DNA from: Phymatolithon calcareum
Lineage: Eukaryota; Rhodophyta; Florideophyceae; Hapalidiales
Reading direction: 5' to 3'
Length of the DNA: 64,000 nt
Assembly: GCA_977006965.1 (NCBI GenBank)
Contig: OZ345358.1
Coordinates: forward strand, 3,038,001 to 3,102,000
Position numbers and translations under genes: made by a program. Below, one piece after another: positions 54,650 through 64,000 of the stretch; position 1 is the first letter of the stretch; each line of letters starts with the position of its first letter. The notes below the pieces were generated by a model. That model searched no databases. It was not told the DNA's origin and saw only the letters and a program-made list of their open reading frames with translations.

Positions 54650-57350
54650 ATCCTGTATCTTTGTCCTTTTGTTTATTTCCGTGCTGATTGCACTTCGTCC
54701 ATATTCTTCTCGAGACTCACAGCAAGTAGGTTACAGTCTCGACTACACCCGAACTACTAGCGAAGGACTTGGCGACTTCCTTCAAAACATTTTCTGCACG
54801 ATAGCTAAAACGAGCCTTGAGATATCGATCATTTCTACTGCGCAACTGTACAGCTGAAAAAACGGTTGGATCCTTTTTGATCTATCGAGGTGCGTTAACT
54901 TCTGTAACGTGTCCCAGATCACGAGCTTCAGAGCGGATTGCGACGCCCTGTCACGTGCACAGAGAAGTCCAATGTTGGAAAAGATTTTCTTTAGAGAAAT
55001 GAAAGGGAAAAGGTTGGTAGTTCTGCGTCCTCTAGCTCCTTTCAGATTTGGGGTATCTACGAACTATTTATGAGCTCCAATCTTTCCCAAATGTTCGCTT
55101 AGGTGGATGGTCGCGTGATCGCCATGTTCGCGAGACACTGTCGTGAACAACGGACAATGGCAGCAAGGTGCTGTCGGTCAATAACAATCCTCGCCAGTGT
55201 CTCCTTGACGAGCCAAGCTGGCAAGATATTGCGGGAGATGCTCTACATTTCCTTTACTGGAAGATGAAATCAACAAGGTTCTTGCGAGGACGTGATGAAG
55301 TTGGGTTCTGAGCTGTCTGTCAGCTGAGGATGATGAAGCGTAAATTTTGGGTGACTATGTTTTGTGCCCTTTCTTGTTATTTAGTTTCTCAACATTTCCC
55401 TGTACACCTTTCGAGTTGCTTTTCTACTCATGCGCGGAATGTTGCATTTGTGACTTTTCTAAAAGCATATTGTGGATCTGACATTAAATTGACACTCTAT
55501 ATTTCCGTCTAACGTCAAATCACTCCAGATATGACTTTAGACATGACTCACAGATTGACCCATGTCCATCGGCCGACAAGGCATCTAAACTGATACAAAT
55601 CGTTTCAGATAAAAGCGATCCAATGTGATCGTTCATCCATCACACCATAAACACGCACTACTGTGTGCACAAGCTGAGCCGATTTTTCGCATGACTCGAC
55701 GTTTAAGTTGGTATATGTACATCTCTAGAGATGCTGGTCACCTTCCACCACACACAGATAGCTTTTCGCAGGAACACACCAAGACCCATAACGTAATAGT
55801 ACAGAGTTCGAAACTCACTTTCATCCCGCCGACTAAATTTCGATCACACTCGTAGATGAAGAGGCACAGGCCTTTCCGCGAAAGCTAAAGTGTACTGAAG
55901 ACAGATTAGATGTCCTAGTATTAACCTCATAAAAGAAATATGAAAGAGCTTCTTCTGTCTTCACGGAGTGCCGGTTCTAAATTTGAAAAAGTAGTGATGC
56001 TATTCTTATTTCGACCACTGTATATGGGGGATTACTGCAGTCTGAGATTTGGACACAGAAACGTGATAGTTAATTACGCTTTCCAAATCTCCATAAATTG
56101 GGCCTTTAGTAATTATTCAAGCTTATCTTTCTCAACGAGTCTCTGGGCGTGTAGTCCAGCCGTAATAGGGAATACCATGAGGCGTTCCTATACGGCGGGA
56201 ATTAAGTTTTTTTAATATTATAATCTCAGTCAACCTGCTTCCGGAACTTACTGCTGGAGAATTGGAGAATGTGTGATCATTTCTCGAAGTTTTTTAGTGT
56301 GGCACTCGCAGAATTCGTACAGCGTGCCTGGAGTGTTTTGCAATCACCACGAGAAACCACCAAATTGCGAACTGTCTTGATCTCAACACATCATTCGTAC
56401 TTTGTTACCACCCTCTCGGTGATCGCAAAACACTTGACAGAGTGGGTTACATCTACAGTCCACAATTTATTTAATAATTTACTTTACAAGGGGCTGAAGC
56501 TACACGCGTCCCCTTTGCTCGCGTACATTTCTGCCCCATTGCAGGTAGCTAGAAGGGAATATTACCAGCACTAGATATAGATTTGTCCTGACATCAACAC
56601 AGCACGTAATTTCATTTTCGGGTATCCTTGTTTTGAACATCTTGTCGTTCTGGTGCACAGCAGGAGGTTATAGGTATGATTGGAGTGCGGTCAATCAGAT
56701 GCGCCCAAGCTGCAGTTGGTCACAGGAATTCGCCGAGATTGAGCTCGACGGAGGCTCTGCGCCCGGATTTCTGTCTATGCAAAGACCCATTGGTTTGCCG
56801 AGCGCGTGCTGTCGCACAAACGGATATGGCCAAGATGAGGGACAGGATTGAGGCTATATTTGGAAATGAAACTCGGAGGAATAGAAAAGAGCAGGTGGGT
56901 CAGAAATCGAGCTTATGTAATGCCCTCCTCGAGCATTATGATACCCCTGCCCGTGCAAGATATTCTAAGCGCTCAATAGCCAATCACAGTGCCTAGCTTC
57001 GGGAGATTTTAATATTTGTACTGGACGTCTCGCCTGTAGTGTAAGGTTAGATATGGTGAGACAAGACCGACCACCAACGTCAACACACGCACACGCACAA
57101 TGTTAGAGAACATGAGGAAATATCTCATTTAAATATCTAATGACCAGAGCACAGGCACATGAAATGGAAAAAAAAGCTGTCTAACAAGATGGGTAGAGGA
57201 GAAAGGCTAAACAGGATTTTAAGCATAGTACGCTTTATACCATGCTAACGCAAACAATTATATTAAAAGGGGTTCCAGGGGTTACAGGATTTATGTACAA
57301 GACGTGCGAAAGTATTTCCCTGATCTTCTGCCGGCCATGCGCATCAATGA
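54650..57350. other. no recognisable gene
   Basis: ORFs here (54525-54857, 55625-55855, 55940-56215, 56269-56574, 56676-56996) were read without recognising a family. No repeat matches were found. Confidence 0.3.
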
Positions 57351-57354
57351 CTCT

Positions 57355-57620
57355 GTAATGGCGATTATCAGACTCCCGAAAACACGGCACCGCCAATTAG
57401 CGGTAAGGTGGGCATTCGGTCGGTTCCCCCCAATGAGCTCATCACTTCTCACAAACAAGTTCGGTGATACTGTACCAATCCTCATGAGCAACCTGGAAGA
57501 ACCTCCGAAGATATCAACTGACGAAAGAGGAGATTCACTGAAAAAGCTCTAGACAAGCTACTCTTCTTCACTATCGTCTTTTACGACGACATGGAATAGA
57601 CAAGGCGCCAATTGCGAAAA
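57355..57620 (+). mobile_element. LINE 3' end fragment, family 2
   Basis: Matches 4815-4520 (minus) over its whole length: Ile-Ile-Arg-Leu-Pro-Lys-Thr-Arg-His, Trp-Ala-Phe-Gly-Arg-Phe-Pro-Pro, then Lys-Ala-Leu-Asp-Lys-Leu-Leu and Tyr-Asp-Asp-Met-Glu before a stop. The coding sense is broken by frame changes. It is 5'-truncated. Confidence 0.65.
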
Positions 57621-58376
57621 TCTGATCAGTGGACCCCAAGCTTTTCCTTCCGCCCTTTTACGGGAGAGGGTTTTTGCAGCTAGGGCAACGACATTAGTAA
57701 TTGAATACTTGATCGAAGCTACAACGTAGCTGCTGAAACGCATCTCCCTTGCAGTCTCATGAGTGTTACTGAGGGCGTTTAATAAAATTCCAAATTCAAA
57801 AGAAAAATGACTCTGTAATTAATCCTGCATTTCAGCTCGAGAGCGATCATCATGATACCATAAATTCGTTTGAAGCCCACGAAAGCTCGTACTTTGTACC
57901 TCAAACTTCACACAATTAGACGCAGTATTGAATAAAACTCCATTGTCACAAATCACCAAAGTCTTGACTACCGTAGTGGCAGTATATGTACAAGCGCAGA
58001 TAGCTAACGACACAGCGCACGGATGGTTGGGATAAAGCTTCTTAGGCATGTATAACTCACGCTCTTGCAATTGTCGCCTGCAAGAGCTCTGCTGCCCGTG
58101 TAGGGCCATCCCATCCCAGCGCGCCACAATCTCGGCGAAATCACGCGCACGGTGCTTTGCTTCGTCATCATGCAGTAGGGTATCTACCGCTTGCAGAATG
58201 AGAGGTGCGGTAACCTTACGCTTCTGGATACGAATTGCAAAGCAATTTTTAACCAAACAGTTCAGATTAGCTGCTTGCTCCGGCTGCATTCCCACACCAA
58301 CGACTGGCTTGCCCGCTAGCGCTGCGGTCATGAACGTGCCAATACTGCCGTGAATCACCGAAATATCAGCCATGCA

Positions 58377-59122
58377 GTTGACTTTGTGAGCAGGCAACCA
58401 ATCCGTGACCAATACGTTCGGCGGTATCTTCACTGATTGTGGAGCTTTAGCTTTTGTGCCTGAACACACCACTTCACCGCTCGCGAACGTCTTCCCCGTT
58501 CTTATACCATTTTCGCTGAAAATTGGTTGTTTTTTCATTAAAATGAAAACGATTTGAAGAGAGAAGTCTTAAATTACATTCTAATTGAAACACCACTGCG
58601 TCCCACTTGAGAAACAGCCCGCCCCTTCAAACGCACTCACGACATTGTGTTGCGTCCTCATTGCACCTTCTTGCACGATCCGCTTGTACAACTCAGCTGC
58701 GTGAGCTGGGTCTGCTGGTAGTACCCCACCTGCGCCTCTTTCGAGCAAGCGTGCGAGGTTGTTTATTGCGCTCACAACACCGCATTCTTCAATAGACCGG
58801 TTGTCTAGCGCAACTGCTCGAGCCAAGTCTACGCGTGCCCCTCGTCCGCCATATTCAAGCAACCGTGCGAGGTAGTACATTGCATTAACGTTACCACCTT
58901 CTTCAAGAGCCCGGTTGTGTAGCTTAACTGCGCGAGCCGGGTCTGCTAGAACCCCGTCCCCGCCAATCCGGTTGTCGTTTGGGGACCGGTATGGAAGCGA
59001 AGTAAGTCTGTCAGTGCATTTTAAAGTTCGGTTTCTGCAAACGGCGTTACGTAGTAGAAATTGTTGACTTTGTGAGCAGGCAACCAATCCGTGACCAATA
59101 CGTTCGGCGGTATCTTCACTGA
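58377..59122. repeat. 60-bp exact direct repeat bounding a 626-bp insert
   Basis: 58377-58436 and 59063-59122 are identical (from GTTGACTTTGTGAGCAGG to ATCTTCACTGA). Both encode the same glycosyltransferase segment (Val-Leu-Val-Thr-Asp-Trp-Leu-Pro). The 686-base period shifts the frame by two, exactly matching the frame difference between the flanking pieces. Confidence 0.85.
58581..59087 (-). CDS. Sel1-like repeat protein fragment inside the insertion
   Basis: Residues about 45-155 hold two complete Sel1-like repeats and a partial third. The unit has the form Asp-Pro-Ala-Arg-Ala-Val-x-Leu ... Glu-Glu-Gly ... Ala-x-x-x-Leu-Ala-Arg-Leu-Leu-Glu-x-Gly-Ala-Gly-Gly. Sel1 repeats are alpha-helical solenoids used for protein contacts. 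The first 40 residues do not fit and may be read-through from the glycosyltransferase side. The piece lacks the longer repeat array of typical members and has no stop inside. It lies wholly between the two 60-bp repeats, so it arrived with the insert, probably as a fragment of a host gene family. Confidence 0.7.
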   Translation of the reverse strand: MVACSQSQQFLLRNAVCRNRTLKCTDRLTSLPYRSPNDNRIGGDGVLADPARAVKLHNRALEEGGNVNAMYYLARLLEYGGRGARVDLARAVALDNRSIEECGVVSAINNLARLLERGAGGVLPADPAHAAELYKRIVQEGAMRTQHNVVSAFEGAGCFSSGTQWCFN

Positions 59123-59187
59123 CAATCTTTCGACATGCGCTTTCACCGGGGCAATGGCTCGATAGGGCGCACTGTCGAAACCCTCCA

Positions 59188-59616
59188 TGTCATGTGTCAT
59201 GTCACTTGCTTTGTCCCCTCGTGGGGCTCGCAAGGCAGCGCATTATTCTTAATTAACTTCTACTTAGATGACGGCAGATCGTTATTTCTGCGAGGTAATT
59301 AGGAAAGCACTCCTTCTTCTCTGCCTACCGCTCGACAACTCGATTCCACCCGGAGCAAGCGTGGTGGTTCCACGTTCCGCGAGTCCACGTGGACGGCCAG
59401 ATCATTTGGACTCTACTCTTTACCGCTCCCTTGTCTTCTTTACACATAAGATGCACTGTAATCCCTCCGTATCGACGACGGAAAAACCCGTAGGAGAAAA
59501 CTGCGTCGGACTCTTCACGATAAACAGGCACACCCGAGATTCGAACCCGGAACTTTCTCTTGATCACATCTTGCTGCGCATCCCCCGAATCAGTTTAACC
59601 ACTTGACCAGGTGGAA
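59188..59616 (-). mobile_element. SINE family A, full-length, inserted in glycosyltransferase
   Basis: Flanked by an exact 13-bp duplication (TCGAAACCCTCCA at 59175-59187 and 59617-59629). On the minus strand it opens TTCCACCTGGTCAAGTGG (A box), reaches GGGTTCGAATCTCGG (B box) within 90 bases, then a 300-base body and a tail ending in ACATGACACATGACA. The tRNA-like head, body and simple tail define a tRNA-derived SINE. The duplication length fits LINE-type insertion. The intact boxes make it the best preserved of the copies here. Confidence 0.88.
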
Positions 59617-60053
59617 TCGAAACCCTCCAGGATACGAGCAATAATCTCTGGAGTACTAGAGCTTCCCATCGCGAAGTAGATCAACGGCAAATCGCGTGGG
59701 ATCGCCTCGATTTCACGTGGAATGTCAAAACCCTCCTGTGCGATCAGTGGCCCAATGTATTGGCACCTGACAGGTAGCTGTGGAAGGCTTGAAAATTCTG
59801 GAGGCTCCGCTAGCATTGTATAATCGCCCCGCCAAAATTCTGTAACAGTTTTGAATCGGGATACGCCGTAGCGTCTTGCCACACGGTTTAACGGGCCTAA
59901 CAGAGCAAATCTGCTGAATACATTGACCACTGACTTCAGCAGTCCGATGGATATTGAACGCAGGAGTCCAAGGCGTTGTCATGATTCACGGTGGGTTGTG
60001 CACCCAAAACGGGTTCGTACACCGCGAGGCTTGGCACAAGCAAAACTATACTA

Positions 60054-60110
60054 TACTCCCATATTTTCAAAATCTCCTCTAGATATGAGATTTTGAAAAC
60101 ATGAGAGTAC
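60054..60110. repeat. hairpin with about 22-bp stem
   Basis: TTTTCAAAATCTC (60064-60076) pairs with GAGATTTTGAAAA (60087-60099), and the outer TACTCCCAT pairs with ATGAGAGTA with small mismatches. It sits between the glycosyltransferase relic and the palindromic repeat cluster. Confidence 0.65.
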
Positions 60111-60116
60111 TCAGCG

Positions 60117-61845
60117 CCAATCTAAAAAACTGTGCTTGAGTGGTGTCTTGGGTCGCCTTTGTATTAAAGAACTTCTACGTAGTAGTGATTTTCTCTCCCG
60201 CTATGGTTATAGTGGAATCTCAGCAAGCAAATTGGGCTGTGATTATAGTGGAAATCATTACTACAACTTGTTACAACCGAGGCGACCAAAGATATCAGTC
60301 AAGCACTGTTTTCTAGACTGATTCTCTCCAATTTATCCAAGAAGAATAAGACCACTTCCCTATACTACTATCCCATATTCTCGGCTTCTGTCAGCAGCGC
60401 AGCCTTAACAGTGCTCATCCTTCTCCCCCACTTCCTCCTCCTCGTGGAAATCATTACTACAACTTGTTACAACCGAGGCGACCCAAGATATCAGTCAAGC
60501 ACTGTTTTCTAGACTGATTCTCTCCAATTTATCCAAGAAGAATAAGAGCACTATGTAATGAATCAAGACACCTATCTATCTCATGAGACTATGACTTGCT
60601 GTAAACAATATCATGATTTTCAAAAGGTCTTGTAATTGTTGTATAAGACGATGTCCTGCTGTCAGAAGCATCATTATTTTCAGAGGTTAAGGGGCTATGC
60701 TGGGTTCCCTCCCACATTCCCATGTTCTGACATAGTGCTCTTATTCTTCTTGGATAAATTGGAGAGAATCAGTCTAGAAAACAGTGCTTGACTGATATCT
60801 TGGGTCGCCTTTGTATTAAAGAACTTCTACGTAGTAGTGATTTTCTCTCCCGCTATGGTTATAGTGGAATCTCAGCAAGCAAATTGGGCTGTGATTATAG
60901 TGGAAATCATTACTACAACTTGTTACAACCGAGGCGACCAAAGATATCAGTCAAGCACTGTTTTCTAGACTGATTCTCTCCAATTTATCCAAAAAGAATA
61001 AGAGCACTTCCCTATACTACTATCCCATATTCTCGGCTTCTGTCAGCAGCGCAGCCTTAACAGTGCTCATCCTTCTCCCCCACTTCCTCCTCCTCGTGGA
61101 AATCATTACTACAACTTGTTACAACCGAGGCGACCCAAGATATCAGTCAAGCACTGTTTTCTAGACTGATTCTCTCCAATTTATCCAAGAAGAATAAGAG
61201 CACTATGTAATGAATCAAGACACCTATCTATCTCATGAAACTATGAATTGCTGTAAACAATATCATGATTTTCAAAAGGTCTTGTAATTGTTGTATAAGA
61301 CGATGTCCTGCTGTCAGAAGCATCATTATTTTCAGAGGTTAAGGGGCTATGCTGGGTTCCCTCCCACATTCCCATGTTCTGACATAGTGCTCTTATTCTT
61401 CTTGGATAAATTGGAGAGAATCAGTCTAGAAAACAGTGCTTGACTGATATCTTGGGTCGCCTCGGTTGTAACAAGTTGTAGTAATGATTTCCACTATAAT
61501 CACAGCCCAATTTGCTTGCTGAGATTCCACTATAACCATAGCGGGAGAGAAAATCACTACTACGTAGAAGTTCTTTAATACAAAGGCGACCCAAGACACC
61601 ACTCAAGCACAGTTTTTTAGACTGATTCTCTCCAATTTATCCAAGAAGAATAAGAGCACTATGTCAGAACATGGGAATGTGGGAGGGAACCCAGCATAGC
61701 CCCTTAACCTCTGAAAATAATGATGCTTCTGACAGCAGGACATCGTCTTATACAACAATTACAAGACCTTTTGAAAATCATGATATTGTTTACAGCAAGT
61801 CATAGTCTCATGAGATAGATAGGTGTCTTGATTCATTTTGTTTTA
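60117..61845. repeat. 652-bp tandem repeats plus inverted copy
   Basis: The motif TTGGGTCGCC recurs at 60148, 60800 and 61452, giving two near-identical direct units of 652 bp (60148-60799 and 60800-61451). After 61452 the sequence turns round: 61452-61845 is the reverse complement of parts of the unit, including the 60117-60290 and 60555-60732 segments. Inside each unit an 80-base arm (GGCGACC...AGCACTATG, for example 60476-60556) has its inverse at 60733-60812, around a loop of about 175 bases. The 61-residue ORFs in three copies are repeat by-products. The very high identity implies recent expansion of a foldback-like element or active homogenisation. Confidence 0.85.
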
Positions 61846-61849
61846 AGTC

Positions 61850-62224
61850 TTACGGACAGTGTCTGCTCGTAATAAGAGGCTGTCTTCCACAGTTCTTCGA
61901 GTTATATTTACTGCCTTCTAATCATGGCAAATCGACACTTGCAGAGAGCTAAGCGATTGGATTCCTAATAAGGATCTGGTGGCAAGCGCACAGTATAGAC
62001 ATCATATAATGAAGTACTTCTGTAGGCATATCTGTTTTTTTGCTGTAGATCAATCATATTTGAGTGACGCACACAGCACATCTTTTCGCAGGCATTTTGT
62101 TAGCTAGCTCTCACTTGAGCATCACTTTTTTTCTTCCACATGAACGGAAAATCTGAGAAAAGCTCGCAGCCTTGCGAAAAACAATTGTTTTACTTCCACT
62201 AAAGGATATATCGTAACAATGGTT
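61850..62224. other. no recognisable gene
   Basis: Unique AT-rich sequence between the palindromic cluster and a SINE tail. No ORF or repeat of note. Confidence 0.35.
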
Positions 62225-62395
62225 CGAGAAGTCAACCACCGGAAGTCGTGGCAGTGTAGAATGAGTGCTCTCCTAATTACCTTGCAGAAATAACGATCTG
62301 CCGTAATCTAAGTAGAAGATAATTCGGAACAATAAAGTACTGCCTTGCAAAGCCCCACTTGGGAGCGAAGGCAAATTACATACATAAATACACCG
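62225..62395 (+). mobile_element. SINE family A, 3' portion only
   Basis: AATTACC(T/C)NGCAGAAATAAC, ATCTGCCGTNATCTAAGTAG and a CTGCCTTGCAAAGCCCCAC block match the tail of the copy at 59188-59616. It ends in a TTACATACATAAATAC simple tail. The tRNA-like head is absent, so it is a truncated copy. Confidence 0.7.
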
Positions 62396-62709
62396 GAGGT
62401 CGTGAGGCCCGACTGCCGAGTGTTCAGCTTTCGGTTTCCTCGCATTAATTGCAAGGCTCACATATTCTTGGACGGAGCTCGTGATTTTTGTAACAAGCAT
62501 CTGTGTCAAGAAGGCTTCTGGGATTCCTACATTTGTTTTCAAGTGGAGATTTTAAGAATGTAAGTTTTGTGTCACAAGATTAATTTCGCAAGAGATATGT
62601 CCTGGAATGAGTTAATTTTGCATCATGCTGCTCTCACAGGGCTTCATTGATACATACGCAATTGACCTAGTAGTAGGGATCTGAGGCATCCGTGTTCAGT
62701 GGAAAAGTG

Positions 62710-62716
62710 TATAAAA
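62710..62716 (+). promoter_or_regulatory. TATA box of the secreted-protein gene
   Basis: TATAAAA about 100 bases before the likely start codon at 62812. Transcription would begin near 62740, giving a 5' leader of about 70 bases. Confidence 0.55.
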
Positions 62717-62811
62717 TGATTAAGCCTTCTGCTCATCGTTCGGCTAATAGCTGCTACTCTCCGGGAAGTCTTTCAAAACACGCGCCATATTTGGGAAAGC
62801 TCAAGTCAACT

Positions 62812-63195
62812 ATGAGGAAGTTCATCTTCGAAGTGCTTCTTGCCTGTTTCCTGTTTTGTATGGTCTCACATGTTGTGAATGCTCAGAACTCTACTCCCAT
62901 CGAGGATCGTGGAAAACGAATTGCGGCGATAACAGCGAATGTATGCATGAATTGTAATGCAGAATGGGAGGATCATTCGGCAACCATGAATGTGAACCCG
63001 TACAGTATTACCCGTCTTTACAAGAGCTGTCGACCTGGTGGACTAGTTGCTGCTTGTTCATGCTGGTGCGGAAGTGCAGACATGGTAGGTGTCTGGGCAG
63101 AGTCCAGACGCGAATGCCAATGCGCATGCAGGTCGAGAGATAATACCGATTACGACGCAACGATCTTTATGCAGACATATTGCAGGTACCCGTAA
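62812..63195 (+). CDS. secreted ten-cysteine protein, resistin-like cysteine pattern
   Basis: The ATG at 62812 is chosen because a signal peptide starts there: Met-Arg-Lys, a hydrophobic core and Val-Val-Asn-Ala before Gln25. An ATG at 62716 overlaps the TATA box and would bury the signal peptide. The product is 127 residues, ending at TAA 63193-63195. The mature part has ten cysteines. It has a Cys-x2-Cys pair near the start, then Ser-Cys-x-x-Gly-x-Leu-Val-x-x-Cys-Ser-Cys, Cys-Gly-Ser, Trp-x-Glu and Cys-x-Cys-x-Cys, and a last Cys three residues from the end. This order recalls the C-terminal domain of the resistin hormone family, which also has ten cysteines there and is preceded by a helical segment. 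No other protein in the window is like it. The role is unknown: extracellular signalling or defence are guesses. No intron or polyadenylation signal is evident, and the frame is intact. Confidence 0.75.
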   Translation: MRKFIFEVLLACFLFCMVSHVVNAQNSTPIEDRGKRIAAITANVCMNCNAEWEDHSATMNVNPYSITRLYKSCRPGGLVAACSCWCGSADMVGVWAESRRECQCACRSRDNTDYDATIFMQTYCRYP

Positions 63196-63499
63196 AGAAA
63201 AGATTTCTCGTCGCAGTCAAGGATAAGAATGCGGAAGATATTGGACGGCTTCTAATGAATGGTTGCTCTTGAGAACTATGCAAGTTAAAAGGGCATAATT
63301 GAGGAACCCAGTACTGCAAAGCGCAGTAGAATGTATGAACTAGGATAATTTATTTCATTTGTGTTACTATCAGGTGCTCGTTAGTAAAATGATCGCATTT
63401 CTTTGGGTCAATGATTAAGTTCCTAACATTAAGACGAAATAAGGGAAAACGACAGAAACAATGTCACCATTAATGATATCAATCGGAAGCGAGATATAT

Positions 63500-64000
63500 G
63501 TTCTGTACTTAAGAGGCATCGTCGTTGATTTTCCTCAAGGGGTGCGCAAAATGCGACCAAGAGAAGGTCCCTGGTTCGAATCGCGGGTGTGCGCGGCAAT
63601 ATATGGCACCCCATTGAAAGGGCCTGTTTCATCAACGACACAATTCGTCTGACTCCGACATCAATGTGCTTATTGAGCGTGTCCTGACAGCAGTTATTTA
63701 ATCACTAGGATTGACATTTCTATTATCTCATGATCGTTCTCGTTCGCTTCTTTTCTGGTTGAAATGATAATAGAGCCAGGATTCTTCAACGAAAGTGTAG
63801 AGTAGGGAGCGCGATGATTTTCGAATGTTGGATAGGTGGTGAATTCCCGTAGGCGGCTGACGCGATGAGATCTTGTTTCGAAACTGTTGCTACACAAAAT
63901 TGAAAAGCTTGCACTTGAAAAGGACAAAGTGCTTAGACGTCGGACGAAACAATATTTCGGAAAGACTAGAAGCATGAGAGAGCAGGGACATTCTTCCTCA
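63500..64000 (+). mobile_element. SINE family B with tRNA-like head, runs off right edge
   Basis: GGTTCGAATCGCGGG (63575 on) is a near-canonical B box, preceded by GGGGTGCGCAAAATGCGACC, which resembles the head of SINE family A. The body from 63585 matches 37615-38050. The two families therefore share a head but have different bodies. The tail lies beyond the window. Confidence 0.75.

Larger units (their letters stand above)
57819..59995 (-). pseudogene. GT1-family glycosyltransferase, interrupted twice
   Basis: Pieces on the minus strand are 59930-59630, 59187-59066 and 58436-57960. They give, in order, a Phe-Trp-Arg-Gly-Asp-Tyr segment, Pro-Leu-Ile-Tyr-Phe-Ala-Met-Gly-Ser-Ser, Asn-Val-Leu-Val-Thr-Asp-Trp-Leu-Pro and the nucleotide-sugar box Val-Ile-His-Gly-Ser-Ile-Gly-Thr ... 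Gly-Lys-Pro-Val-Val-Gly-Val-Gly-Met-Gln-Pro-Glu-Gln-Ala-Ala-Asn. That box is typical of UDP-sugar glycosyltransferases of the GT-B fold (family 1). A SINE splits the first from the second piece, and a Sel1-containing insert bounded by a 60-bp repeat splits the second from the third. Removing each insert with one repeat copy restores a single frame. The N-terminal acceptor domain is mostly missing. An alternative start lies at 59982 in another frame. The third piece reads past the domain to 57819. The sequence looks closer to prokaryotic macrolide-type enzymes than to animal UGTs, which suggests transfer; this is inference. Confidence 0.75.

Noticed and set aside
59520-59616. A tRNA gene on the minus strand
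   Set aside because: A and B boxes are present, but the sequence continues into a repeated body with a target duplication, and no full cloverleaf could be drawn. It is the head of a SINE.
60136-61606. Three identical 61-residue ORFs
   Set aside because: They fall inside the repeat units, two direct and one inverted, and share every base including non-coding flanks. This shows repeat identity, not coding constraint.
1-64000. CRISPR arrays, rRNA genes, riboswitches and operons
   Set aside because: No regularly spaced repeat-spacer pattern, rRNA-like block or prokaryotic gene layout was seen anywhere.

Overview
This is eukaryotic nuclear DNA: mostly non-coding, gene-poor and packed with decayed transposable elements. 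No operons, Shine-Dalgarno patterns or long uninterrupted gene arrays are visible. The element mix is an LTR chromovirus with a chromodomain, an APE-type LINE, tRNA-derived SINEs, hAT, pogo-like and Mutator-like DNA transposons, tyrosine-recombinase remnants and a Helitron-type fragment. That mix fits an opisthokont or a related protist, but the sequence alone does not fix the species. A perfect TACTAAC branch-point-like motif lies inside the LTR element. The one intact host-like gene encodes a small secreted cysteine-rich protein.

Layout. 0-7.6 kb: the start of a BED-finger protein running off the left edge, a hAT remnant, a tyrosine-recombinase pseudogene, LINE 3' scraps and a short pogo-type element with perfect ends and a TA duplication. 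7.6-16.7 kb: two copies of a Mutator-like family with tandem GTGTCACTA motifs in their ends. The larger copy carries a nested pogo-like element and has broken an unrecognised gene; the smaller has an exact 9-bp target duplication. A solo LTR lies between them. 18.9-24.9 kb: a hairpin element, a second recombinase (Crypton-like C-terminus) and a nearly complete LINE with one frameshift. 27.7-31.2 kb: an LTR chromovirus with both LTRs, primer site, polypurine tract, an extra C2H2 zinc-finger ORF ahead of gag, and a deletion fusing gag to integrase.

37-38 kb: LINE and SINE pieces. 40.2-43.7 kb: an unrecognised protein-coding relic split by a 1.8-kb hAT element whose removal restores the frame. 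44.5-47.6 kb: another decayed Ty3/gypsy pol and a solo LTR with a 5-bp duplication. 49-54.7 kb: a SINE, a long purine-rich minisatellite bracketed by a second repeat, a Helitron-type fragment and a hAT MITE with an exact 8-bp duplication. 57.3-62.4 kb: a LINE tail, a glycosyltransferase gene broken by a SINE and by a Sel1-repeat insertion, and a 1.7-kb palindromic tandem repeat cluster. 62.7-64 kb: a TATA-driven gene for a secreted ten-cysteine protein resembling the resistin cysteine pattern, then a second SINE family running off the right edge.

The genes do not form a pathway. The window is a record of nested insertions into a few host genes, and the duplications are clear enough to order several events. 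All calls come from reading the sequence by eye; no database search was run.
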